From an uncultured Flavobacteriaceae bacterium (GTDB lineage Bacteria; Bacteroidota; Bacteroidia; Flavobacteriales; Flavobacteriaceae), in the NCBI GenBank assembly GCA_913065125.1, contig CAJYAG010000005.1, positions 1 through 64,000 on the forward strand: DNA of 64,000 bases, read 5' to 3'. The position numbers and the translations under genes were made by a program. Shown here piece after piece: positions 43,253-51,246 of the stretch (positions within the stretch are counted from its first letter, which is position 1; each line of letters opens with the position of its first letter). The notes beneath the pieces were generated by a model. The model was not told the DNA's origin. It did not search any database and worked only from the letters and a program-made list of their open reading frames with translations.

Positions 43253-43672
43253 ATGACACAACCATTTCACTTAGCAATTCCCGTACAAAATTTAGAAAAA
43301 TGTAGAGCATTTTATAGAGATGTTTTACAATGTACAGAAGGAAGAAGTTCTGAATCTTGGGTAGATTTTAATTTCTTCGGACATCAACTAGTAATTCATC
43401 AAAAAGATGGAGTTTTTAAAGAAGAATCAAATACAAATCCTGTAGATGGACACGATGTTCCTGTTCCGCATTTTGGCGTGGTATTAACTTGGGATGATTG
43501 GCAAGATTTATCAAAAAGATTAAAAGCAGCAAATACTCAATTTGTAATAGAACCAACAATTCGTTTTCAAGGAAAAGTAGGAGAACAAGCAACTATGTTT
43601 TTTAATGATCCAGAAAATAATGCTTTAGAGTTTAAAGCTTTTAAAGACATGAGTCAGTTGTTTGCAAAATAA
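43253..43672 (+). CDS. VOC family protein (glyoxalase/bleomycin-resistance fold)
   Basis: A 139-residue vicinal-oxygen-chelate protein. It starts [27 protein letters not shown] and has the metal-binding His near the N-terminus (FHLAI), a His in GHQLVIHQK and the Glu in NALEFKAF. The insertion [19 protein letters not shown] is shared with the protein at 58671-59081, so the two are paralogues. Substrate unknown. Its stop directly abuts the ATG of the pseudouridine synthase gene. Confidence 0.85.
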   Translation: MTQPFHLAIPVQNLEKCRAFYRDVLQCTEGRSSESWVDFNFFGHQLVIHQKDGVFKEESNTNPVDGHDVPVPHFGVVLTWDDWQDLSKRLKAANTQFVIEPTIRFQGKVGEQATMFFNDPENNALEFKAFKDMSQLFAK

Positions 43673-44539
43673 ATGCAACTCACAGAAACTCATATTGCTT
43701 TAGAATTAGAAACCCCGATTCGGTTACAAGAATATGCCGTTGGTATTTTTAATACAATTCCCACAAAATCTGGAATTAAAAAAGCCATCAAAAAAGAACT
43801 GGTTTTTGTAAACGGAAAGTTGGCTTCTACCGCACTTTATATTCATGGCGGAGAAATTATTGAATTATTTTCAACTGAAAAATCAACTGATTTTAAACGA
43901 TTAGAACTTCCGTTAGAAGTGTTGTTTGAAGATGATTATTTAGCCATTATTTACAAACCATCAGGAATTGTAGTCAGCGGAAATAAATTTGTAACTATTG
44001 CAAATGCTTTGACCCAAAACCTGCAAAAAAGCAATCAAATTGATGCTGTAAAACCGCAACCCATTCACCGGTTAGATTATCCGACTTCTGGAGTTTTGTT
44101 AATCGGAAAAACAAGTTCATCAATACACACATTAAGTAAGTTGTTTGAAAACAAAGAGGTTCAAAAAACATATCACGCCATTTGTATTGGTGAAATGAAA
44201 TCACATGGAAACATTAACAACCCGATTGAAAACAAAGAATCTGAAACTGTTTTTGAAGTAATAGAAACTGTTACTTCAAAACGATTTGGGTTTTTAAATT
44301 TGGTAAAATTAACTCCAAAAACAGGAAGAAAACATCAATTAAGAATTCATTTATCAGCATTTGGAAATCAAATTTTAGGCGATAAAGAATACGGAAACCC
44401 TGATTTTATTTTAAAAGGAAATGGTTTGTATTTACACGCTTCTACATTAGAATTTACACATCCTTTTACACAAAAAGAAATATCAATTTCAAAAGAATTA
44501 CCTAAAAAATTTAAGAAGATTTTTACAAATCAAAATTAA
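43673..44539 (+). CDS. RluA family pseudouridine synthase
   Basis: A 288-residue enzyme that isomerises uridine in RNA. An S4-like RNA-binding segment (about residues 18-75, with KKAIKKELVFVNGK) precedes the catalytic domain with PIHRLDYPTSGVLLIGKT, containing the catalytic Asp of HRLDxxTSG, and the later LTPKTGRKHQLRIHL. The target (rRNA or tRNA position) cannot be assigned. It begins at the base after the VOC stop codon. Confidence 0.92.
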   Translation: MQLTETHIALELETPIRLQEYAVGIFNTIPTKSGIKKAIKKELVFVNGKLASTALYIHGGEIIELFSTEKSTDFKRLELPLEVLFEDDYLAIIYKPSGIVVSGNKFVTIANALTQNLQKSNQIDAVKPQPIHRLDYPTSGVLLIGKTSSSIHTLSKLFENKEVQKTYHAICIGEMKSHGNINNPIENKESETVFEVIETVTSKRFGFLNLVKLTPKTGRKHQLRIHLSAFGNQILGDKEYGNPDFILKGNGLYLHASTLEFTHPFTQKEISISKELPKKFKKIFTNQN

Positions 44540-44556
44540 CAATCAAAAAAAATACA

Positions 44557-45075
44557 ATGATAAAATCAGAAATTAAAAAAGCAGAATACAACGAATATTA
44601 CGCAAACTATATTGGTTTGCTAGATAAAAACACAGAATTAATTGATGGTTATTATAAAGGTAAAAAAATGATGGAAGATTTCATCAATGCTATTCCAGAT
44701 GAAAAATTAACTTATCGTTATCAACCCGAAAAATGGAGCATTATTGAGGTTATTCAGCACCTAATAGACACAGAACGTATTTTTATGTATCGTTGTTTTA
44801 GAATTGCTAGAAACGACAGTACCGAATTGGCTGGATTTGATCAAGATGTGTATATCACTCCTTCAGAAGCAAATTCAAAAACAAAAGCACAAATTCTTGA
44901 AGAATTCTCATCAAACAGAAATTATTCTATTTCATTATTAAAAAGCTTGTCAGAAAAAAACTTAGCATTTGTTGGTAGTGCAAATGGCGGGAATGTTTCT
45001 GCAAGAGCTGCTGCATTTATAGTTTTGGGTCATGATGTTCATCATACAAACATTATTAAAGAACGTTACTTATAA
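44557..45075 (+). CDS. DinB family protein
   Basis: A 172-residue four-helix-bundle protein of the DinB/YfiT-like superfamily, which is usually a metal-dependent thiol transferase. The three expected metal-binding His are in VIQHLIDTERIF and VLGHDVHHTNII. The central RYQPEKWSIIEVIQH is characteristic. The substrate thiol is unknown. It lies 17 bp after the pseudouridine synthase gene and 2 bp before the flavin protein gene. Confidence 0.88.
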   Translation: MIKSEIKKAEYNEYYANYIGLLDKNTELIDGYYKGKKMMEDFINAIPDEKLTYRYQPEKWSIIEVIQHLIDTERIFMYRCFRIARNDSTELAGFDQDVYITPSEANSKTKAQILEEFSSNRNYSISLLKSLSEKNLAFVGSANGGNVSARAAAFIVLGHDVHHTNIIKERYL

Positions 45076-45077
45076 AA

Positions 45078-45737
45078 ATGAAAGAGTATTCTAAATCAAA
45101 ATTAAACCGTGTAAAACGAGGTCAGATTAGAGCAACCTATGATGTTGAGAAAATCAACACCATTTTAGACGCTGGTTTTTTATGTTACGTTGGTTATATT
45201 TATGACGGAAAGCCCATTACAATTCCGATGGCATACACAAGAAGAAATGATAAAATTTATATTCACGGTTCAACCGCAAACAGAATGTTATTATCCATTT
45301 TAGAAAGTGAAAAAACCTCAATAACTGTAATGCATTTAGACGGATTAGTTTTAGCGCGTTCTGGATTACATCATTCTGTAAATTACAGATCTGCAACACT
45401 TTTTGGAAGTTTAAAAAAGATTGAAAATGATGCAGAAAAAACAGAAATTCTTGGTTGGATTGTAAATCAAATGGTGCCAAATCGTTGGGATTCTTTAAGA
45501 ACAATGTATCAAAAAGAATTAGATAGAACTTTGGTGGTAGAATTTACAATTGAAACTGCATCCGCAAAAATTAGAGATGTTGGAGTTGCTGACGAACCCG
45601 AAGATTATGAGTTGCCAATTTGGGCAGGAATTGTGCCAATAAAACAAGTGGCAGGGTCTCCAATTTCTGACGATAAATTAATTGATGGAGTTGAAATTCC
45701 AAAACACATACTAGAATTCTATAATGCAAATAAATAA
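45078..45737 (+). CDS. Pyridoxamine 5'-phosphate oxidase-like flavin-binding protein
   Basis: A 219-residue split-barrel flavin protein of the PNPOx-like group that includes 5-nitroimidazole resistance (NimA-like) proteins. Recognisable are LDAGFLCYVGYIYDGKPITIPMAYTR, KIYIHGSTANRM and SVNYRSATLFG. It probably binds FMN or heme-like cofactors and reduces or binds small molecules; the function is unassigned. Adjacent to DinB (2 bp), so cotranscribed. Confidence 0.85.
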   Translation: MKEYSKSKLNRVKRGQIRATYDVEKINTILDAGFLCYVGYIYDGKPITIPMAYTRRNDKIYIHGSTANRMLLSILESEKTSITVMHLDGLVLARSGLHHSVNYRSATLFGSLKKIENDAEKTEILGWIVNQMVPNRWDSLRTMYQKELDRTLVVEFTIETASAKIRDVGVADEPEDYELPIWAGIVPIKQVAGSPISDDKLIDGVEIPKHILEFYNANK

Positions 45738-45771
45738 TAGTAAATTAGCTTTCTAAGAAATTTACTGTTCA

Positions 45772-47049
45772 ATGAAAAAAGTTTTAAAAGCAATAGGAAT
45801 AATTTTGGCGCTGCTAATTATAGTTGGTGCCCTTTTTTATGTAGTAAATAATGAAAGTTTACCTACCGGAATTAAAGGTGAAAAAGCCGAAGCTTTAGCT
45901 TCTAAAATGATGAAAGCTTTAAACTACGAAGCGTATAAAAAAACAGAAGTTTTAAAATGGAGTTTTAGAGGAAAACATTTTTACAAATGGCATAAACCTG
46001 AAAACATTGTTGAAGTTTCTTGGGATAATAATAAAGTGGTTTTACACACAAAGCAACCAGAAAAATCTGAAGTATTTGTTTCAGATAGCAAAACCGAAAA
46101 TCAACAATTAATTCAACAAGCAACTGATTTTTTTAATAATGATAGTTTTTGGTTGGTAGCTCCGTTTAAAATTTTTGATGCCGGCGTAGAAAGAAACATT
46201 GTAAAACACAACGACAAAGATGCGTTGCTTATTACGTACACTACTGGCGGATCAACGCCTGGAGATTCGTATTTATGGATTTTAAATGAAGAGGGTTTTC
46301 CAACAAGTTTTAAAATGTGGACAAGTAGTATTCCGATTGGAGGAATTGAAGCTTCTTGGAACGATTGGAAAAAAACCGAAGCTGGATTTCAATTGCCAAC
46401 AAAACACAAATTGAGTTTATTTGGAATGGAATTAGACATGGGAGATGTAAAAGCATCCAATCCAAAAGCAGACGCATTAGCACATAAAATTCTAAATACA
46501 ATTAAACATGAAGCGTACAAAAAAACACGCTATATAGAATGGAGTTTTGGCGGAAGAAGATCTTACAAATGGGACAAAAAAGAACATATTGTAGATGTAA
46601 ATTGGGATAAAAACAAAGTGATTTTACATCCAAATAATTTAGAAAAAAGCACCTTATTTGTTGACGGAAAAGAAAGTTCGGAAGACAAAGAAAAATTAGT
46701 TAAAAGAGCAGAATCAATGTTTAATAATGATAGTTTTTGGCTAGTTGCTCCACATAAACTTTTTGAAGACGGAATAATTAGAAACCTTGTAAAAATTGAT
46801 GGAAAAGCAGCTTTAAAAGTAAAATATACAACTGGTGGATCTACACCCGGAGATTCTTATATCTGGATTTTAAATGATGCTTTTTTACCAATACAATATT
46901 TAATGACAGTTCCTAGCATGAAAATGGATCAAGTACCTGCAACTTGGGATGATTGGTTTACAACAACATCTGGAACATTATTACCAAAAAGTCACACCTT
47001 CACTGGAGGAAGAAAATTAAGCATGGGTGAAGTTAAAGCTTATAATTAA
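45772..47049 (+). CDS. Duplicated-domain exported protein, DUF6503-like repeats
   Basis: A 425-residue protein with one N-terminal helix (about 6-25) that acts as a signal or anchor, followed by two tandem domains of about 190 residues (39-228 and 233-425). The copies share EAYKKT..., SF.G...YKW, NKV.LH, FNNDSFWLVAP.K.F..G and YTTGGSTPGDSYLWILN (156-172) / YTTGGSTPGDSYIWILN (352-368). The same outline is seen in the single-domain DUF6503 lipoprotein at 13583-14326, so this looks like a within-gene duplication of that fold. Function unknown; lipid or hydrophobic ligand handling is inference. Confidence 0.75.
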   Translation: MKKVLKAIGIILALLIIVGALFYVVNNESLPTGIKGEKAEALASKMMKALNYEAYKKTEVLKWSFRGKHFYKWHKPENIVEVSWDNNKVVLHTKQPEKSEVFVSDSKTENQQLIQQATDFFNNDSFWLVAPFKIFDAGVERNIVKHNDKDALLITYTTGGSTPGDSYLWILNEEGFPTSFKMWTSSIPIGGIEASWNDWKKTEAGFQLPTKHKLSLFGMELDMGDVKASNPKADALAHKILNTIKHEAYKKTRYIEWSFGGRRSYKWDKKEHIVDVNWDKNKVILHPNNLEKSTLFVDGKESSEDKEKLVKRAESMFNNDSFWLVAPHKLFEDGIIRNLVKIDGKAALKVKYTTGGSTPGDSYIWILNDAFLPIQYLMTVPSMKMDQVPATWDDWFTTTSGTLLPKSHTFTGGRKLSMGEVKAYN

Positions 47050-47065
47050 AAGTTATATTTATACC

Positions 47066-48148
47066 ATGAATTCGAAAAATATCTCAAACGGAATTTTAAG
47101 AGCAATTGCAATTATTATAGGAATTGCACTTCTGCTCTACTTTTTATATTTAATCCAGTCTGTAATTATTTATGTAATTATCGCTGCGGTAATTTCCTTA
47201 ATTGCCAGACCAATCATTCGGTTTTTAAAACGTAGATTAAAGTTTCCAAATACAATTGCAGTAATTGCAACCATGGTAATTTTAGTGAGTTTACTTGTCG
47301 GAATTATCAGAATGTTTATTCCGCTAGTGATAGAACAAGGCGAAAGTTTGTCGTTATTACACACAGAAAAACTGCAACAAAATTTACAAGATGTAATAAA
47401 TCAAGTAGATCGATATTTTGCAACCAAAAACATCAATCTATTATCAGAATTAAAAAATGTTGATTTTTTATCCGGATTTCAAGCAATTCCTAATTTATTA
47501 AATTCTGTTGCAAGCGCTTTAGGAACTTTAAGTGTTGGGGTATTTTCAGTGCTGTTTATTTCATTTTTCTTTATGAAAGACAGTCAGTTGTTAATGAACG
47601 CTATTCTTACAATTTTACCTAAAAGAAGTGAAAATAAGTTTTCAAAATCTACAGAAATCATCAACAATTTATTATCAAGATATTTCATTGGTTTGGTGTT
47701 ACAAATATCAATTCTGTTTATTTTGTATACAATTACCTTATTAATTTTTGGCATTAACAATGCAATTGTCATTGCTTTTTTATGTGCATTGTTAAATTTA
47801 ATTCCGTACATCGGTCCAATGATAGGCGCAGTAATAATGTTCTTATTATCGATGTCTAGTAATTTAGGGCAAGATTTTCAAACAGAAATATTACCAACTA
47901 CTTTGTATGTAATGATTGGTTATTTTATCGCCCAAATTGTAGATAATTTCTTTAGTCAACCAATTATCTTTTCTAAAACAACAAAATCACATCCCTTAGA
48001 AATTTTCTTGATTATTATTATTGGAGGATTGTTATTTGGTATTGTTGGAATGATAACTGCTGTACCAATGTATACTGCGTTAAAAGTAATCTTAAAAGAA
48101 TTTTTAGCAGACAATAAAATTGTTAAATCACTAACAAAAGATATTTAA
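47066..48148 (+). CDS. AI-2E family transporter
   Basis: A 360-residue membrane protein with about eight helices. The family pattern is seen in the paired N-terminal helices, a soluble stretch (about 100-150), then LPKRSENKFSKS, LLNLIPYIGPMIGAVIMFLLS and HPLEIFLIIIIGGLLFGIVGMITAVPMYTALKV. Members were named after an autoinducer-2 exporter but several act on other substrates or as sodium/proton antiporters. The ATG at 47066 is preferred to one 13 codons upstream, which lies inside the preceding gene. Confidence 0.88.
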   Translation: MNSKNISNGILRAIAIIIGIALLLYFLYLIQSVIIYVIIAAVISLIARPIIRFLKRRLKFPNTIAVIATMVILVSLLVGIIRMFIPLVIEQGESLSLLHTEKLQQNLQDVINQVDRYFATKNINLLSELKNVDFLSGFQAIPNLLNSVASALGTLSVGVFSVLFISFFFMKDSQLLMNAILTILPKRSENKFSKSTEIINNLLSRYFIGLVLQISILFILYTITLLIFGINNAIVIAFLCALLNLIPYIGPMIGAVIMFLLSMSSNLGQDFQTEILPTTLYVMIGYFIAQIVDNFFSQPIIFSKTTKSHPLEIFLIIIIGGLLFGIVGMITAVPMYTALKVILKEFLADNKIVKSLTKDI

Positions 48149-48160
48149 AATACTCTTTTT

Positions 48161-49339
48161 TTGAATCCAGCTATTCTACATCCAGATGTACAACAATTTA
48201 TTTCTGATCATTTAAATACAGATATTTCAAAACTGTTATTTAAAGGAAGTCCGTTTAAATCTGTTTCTGTTCAAGAATTAGCAACTCAAATCGTTTCTAA
48301 GAAAAAATGTGAGAAAAAACTACCAACTTGGTTCAAAACAAAAAACATCTATTATCCTGTAAAAGTTCATATAGAACAAACATCCTCAGAAGTTACTGCA
48401 AAGTACAAATCATCAATAATAACAGGAGATTCTGTCATTGATATCACAGGTGGATTTGGTGTAGACACGTACTATTTCGCTAAAAAAACCAAAAACGTAA
48501 CTCACTGTGAATTAGATACTAACTTATCAACAATTGTTAACAACAATTATCAACAATTTAATATTGAGGGGATTGAGTTAATTTCTGGAAACGGAATTGT
48601 TTATTTAAAAAATTCTTTAGAAAAATATGATTGGATTTATATCGATCCTTCAAGGCGAGATTCTGTACATAAAAAAGTTTTTTTACTTAAGGACTGTTTG
48701 CCAAATGTTCCTGAGAATTTAGATTTATTATTTTCTAAATCTAATAACATACTCATTAAGAATTCACCGATTTTAGACATTTCAAAAACCATAGAAGAAT
48801 TGCGTTTTGTCAAAGAAATTCATATTGTAGCAGTACAAAATGAAGTAAAAGAACTGCTCTTTGTATTAGAAAAACACCACAAAGAAAGCATTCAAATAAA
48901 AACAATCAATTACACTAAAAATTCAATTCAAAAGTTTGATTATCAATTTCTTAAAAACAACACGTCAGAATATTCTGAGCCAAAAAAATATGTATACGAA
49001 CCAAATTCTGCCATTTTAAAATCGGGAGGATTTCATGAAGTAAGTGCACAGTTTAATGTAGAAAAATTACATCCACATTCTCATTTATATACTTCTGATA
49101 ATTTAATTGAATTTCCAGGAAGAACTTTTTTGGTAGAGAATAGTTGTCCGTACAATAAAAAAGAAATTAAAAAATATTTAAAAGAAAATAAAGCAAATAT
49201 AACTACCAGAAACTTTCCTGAAACTGTTGCTCAAATCAGAAAAAAAACAAAAATTAAAGAGGGTGGTTCTTTGTATTTATTTTTTACAACTTTAAAAAAT
49301 GAAAAACTAAAAGTGCTCGTTTGTTCACAAGTTTTTTAA
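48161..49339 (+). CDS. Class I SAM-dependent methyltransferase with THUMP-like domain
   Basis: A 392-residue methyltransferase. The SAM-binding motif DITGGFGVDTYYFAKK, the acid region HCELDTNL and the catalytic YIDPSRRD are clear; the C-terminal about 130 residues are the THUMP-like extension with SAILKSGGFHEV and FPGRTFLVENSCPYNKKEIKKYLKE. An RNA substrate is likely. The start is TTG at 48161: the frame opens there directly after a stop, and no in-frame ATG precedes the conserved N-terminus. Confidence 0.88.
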   Translation: MNPAILHPDVQQFISDHLNTDISKLLFKGSPFKSVSVQELATQIVSKKKCEKKLPTWFKTKNIYYPVKVHIEQTSSEVTAKYKSSIITGDSVIDITGGFGVDTYYFAKKTKNVTHCELDTNLSTIVNNNYQQFNIEGIELISGNGIVYLKNSLEKYDWIYIDPSRRDSVHKKVFLLKDCLPNVPENLDLLFSKSNNILIKNSPILDISKTIEELRFVKEIHIVAVQNEVKELLFVLEKHHKESIQIKTINYTKNSIQKFDYQFLKNNTSEYSEPKKYVYEPNSAILKSGGFHEVSAQFNVEKLHPHSHLYTSDNLIEFPGRTFLVENSCPYNKKEIKKYLKENKANITTRNFPETVAQIRKKTKIKEGGSLYLFFTTLKNEKLKVLVCSQVF

Positions 49340-49412
49340 CAATTTTTCAATAGAAAATAATTGCTTTTCACTCAAAATAAGCAACTTGCAGATATTCAGT
49401 AAGTTTATTCGT

Positions 49413-49420
49413 TATATTTG
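49413..49420 (+). promoter_or_regulatory. Candidate promoter of the small RNA upstream of the fdh operon
   Basis: TATATTTG matches the -7 element. TTG at 49386-49388 is 24 bp upstream, slightly long for a -33 element. The predicted start near 49427 falls at the base of the first of three hairpins. Confidence 0.45.
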
Positions 49421-49426
49421 CAATAG

Positions 49427-49524
49427 ATTATGTTCATCATAATTTCAATAAACGGTATGTTTTATTTTTAGGGGTATAAAACATACTGAAAGCCTTGAAT
49501 TTTTTCAAGGCTTTTTTTATTTTT
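49427..49524 (+). ncRNA. Candidate structured small RNA with three hairpins
   Basis: Three stems follow one another in about 95 nt: ATTATG/CATAAT (49427-49443), an 11-bp perfect stem GTATGTTTTAT/ATAAAACATAC with loop TTTTAGGGGT (49455-49486), and a terminator stem. A -7 element lies just before and an ending T-run at the end, so an independent transcript is plausible. A 13-codon frame (49430-49471, starting MFIIISING) also lies in it, leaving a leader-peptide reading possible. It is between a methyltransferase gene and the formate dehydrogenase operon; no known RNA family is recognised. Confidence 0.45.
49489..49518 (+). terminator. Rho-independent terminator at the end of the small RNA
   Basis: The stem AAAGCCTTGAA/TTCAAGGCTTT with a TTTT loop runs into a T-tract. 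It would end the small RNA, or readthrough from the methyltransferase gene, about 100 nt before the fdh operon. Confidence 0.85.
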
Positions 49525-49616
49525 AAAAAATCCTTAATAAAACAACACATAAAAGTAGTTTAGTATTCTTCTTAGTTATAATATTTTATTAAATTTAGGC
49601 TTTTATAAAACAAAGC

Positions 49617-51242
49617 ATGGCAAATAAAAATATTAGAACGTTATCATCTAGAAAAGAATTAGAAGAAAATCTATTTGAAAATATCGCAAAAGCATCACAA
49701 AAGGAAAACTCTAAAGAAGAACTTCAAGAGCTTGCAAAATCCTTTATGGTTGATGATTCTGTAGTTTTAGGAACAAGTACTTTTTACGATTTCACAAGAG
49801 AAACCAATAAAAATAAAAAAGTACATGTTTGTTCTGGAACGGCTTGTATGGTGGCTAATTCTCAAAACGATCTAAATAAAAATTTAAAAAAGCATTTTAG
49901 TTCAGATCAAATTGGTCACGCAGCTTGTGTTGGTAGATGTCATACTAACAATGCATTTATGTATGATGATAAAACCTATAATGCTTCCTCTGCTGAAGAA
50001 GTAGAAAACATCATTAAGAATAAAAAGTATCAAATAAATGACTATAAAGTAGCAGCTAATACAACGCCTATTTTAACTTCAAAAATAGATAATGTTGCTG
50101 CCTTTTATCAATTAGCAGAAAAACATAAAGAGAATTCTCAAAATGTCATTCAGCAATTAAAAACATCAAACTTAAGAGGTCGTGGTGGTGCAGGTTTTCC
50201 GTTTTGGTTCAAGTTAGATGCCGTTATAAAAGAAAACAATAAACAAAAGTACATTGTCTGTAATGCTGATGAAGGTGATCCAGGAGCGTTTTCTGATATG
50301 TATTTAATGGAACATCAACCGCACAAAGTGTTGTTCGGAATGTACATGGCTGGTTTAACAGTTGGTGCAAACACTGGTGTTTTATATATCCGTGGAGAAT
50401 ATCCAGATTCTATCAGAATTGTTGATGAAGCAATACAAGAAATCAAAGACAAAAATTTAATCGGAGATTTTAGATTTAAAATTATTCGCGGACAAGGTTC
50501 TTATGTTTGTGGAGAAGAAACCGCATTATTAAGTTCTATTGAAGGATTACGACCAGAAGTTCGTGTTCGTCCACCATATCCAGCACAATATGGTTTATAT
50601 GGAAAACCGACAGTATTAAGTAATGTAGAAACATTTGCCAACATTCATTGGATTTTAGAAAATGGCGGAGAAGCTTATGCTGCCTTAGGAAAAGGACAAT
50701 CTACAGGAACAAAATTAGTTTCGTTAGATAGTTTTTTTAAAACACCAGGAATGTATGAAATAGAAATGGGAACGCCTTTACAAACTATTTTTGATGATTT
50801 TGGTGGCGGATTTAAATCCGAAGTAAAAGGATTACAAATTGGTGGTCCGCTTGGCGGGATAGTACCCCTGCATAAAATAAAGGAATTAACCTTAGATTTT
50901 GAATCGTTAAACACCAACGGTTTTTTATTAGGGCACGCAAGTTTTGTCTCGATTCCGGTTGATTTTCCAATGATTAAGTTTTTAGAACATTTAATGGAGT
51001 TTACTGCGGATGAATCTTGCGGTAAATGTTATCCGTGTAGAATTGGTTCACACAGAGGAATGGAAATGTTACAAAAAGCACAAACTTCTGACTATAAAAT
51101 AGACAAGGTTTTGTTTGATGATTTATTAGAAACCTTAGAAATTGGTTCTTTATGTGCTTTGGGTGGTGGAATTCCGTTGCCTGTAAAAAACGCATTGCAG
51201 TATTTTCAGGATGAATTAAAAGGATATTTTACAAACAACTAG
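49617..51242 (+). CDS. Formate dehydrogenase NADH-binding subunit, NuoE-NuoF fusion
   Basis: A 541-residue electron-transfer subunit. The first about 135 residues are a NuoE/FdsG-like thioredoxin domain with [2Fe-2S] cysteines C72, C77, C104 and C108. The rest is NuoF/FdsB-like: FMN/NADH-binding RGRGGAGFPFWFK and CNADEGDPGAFSD, an SLBB-like segment, and the [4Fe-4S] motif ESCGKCYPCRIG followed by GSLCALGG. It should pass electrons from the catalytic subunit to NAD+. Soluble enzymes such as FdsABG keep these as two proteins; here they are fused. It is 4 bp before the catalytic subunit gene. Confidence 0.92.
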   Translation: MANKNIRTLSSRKELEENLFENIAKASQKENSKEELQELAKSFMVDDSVVLGTSTFYDFTRETNKNKKVHVCSGTACMVANSQNDLNKNLKKHFSSDQIGHAACVGRCHTNNAFMYDDKTYNASSAEEVENIIKNKKYQINDYKVAANTTPILTSKIDNVAAFYQLAEKHKENSQNVIQQLKTSNLRGRGGAGFPFWFKLDAVIKENNKQKYIVCNADEGDPGAFSDMYLMEHQPHKVLFGMYMAGLTVGANTGVLYIRGEYPDSIRIVDEAIQEIKDKNLIGDFRFKIIRGQGSYVCGEETALLSSIEGLRPEVRVRPPYPAQYGLYGKPTVLSNVETFANIHWILENGGEAYAALGKGQSTGTKLVSLDSFFKTPGMYEIEMGTPLQTIFDDFGGGFKSEVKGLQIGGPLGGIVPLHKIKELTLDFESLNTNGFLLGHASFVSIPVDFPMIKFLEHLMEFTADESCGKCYPCRIGSHRGMEMLQKAQTSDYKIDKVLFDDLLETLEIGSLCALGGGIPLPVKNALQYFQDELKGYFTNN

Positions 51243-51246
51243 GAAT

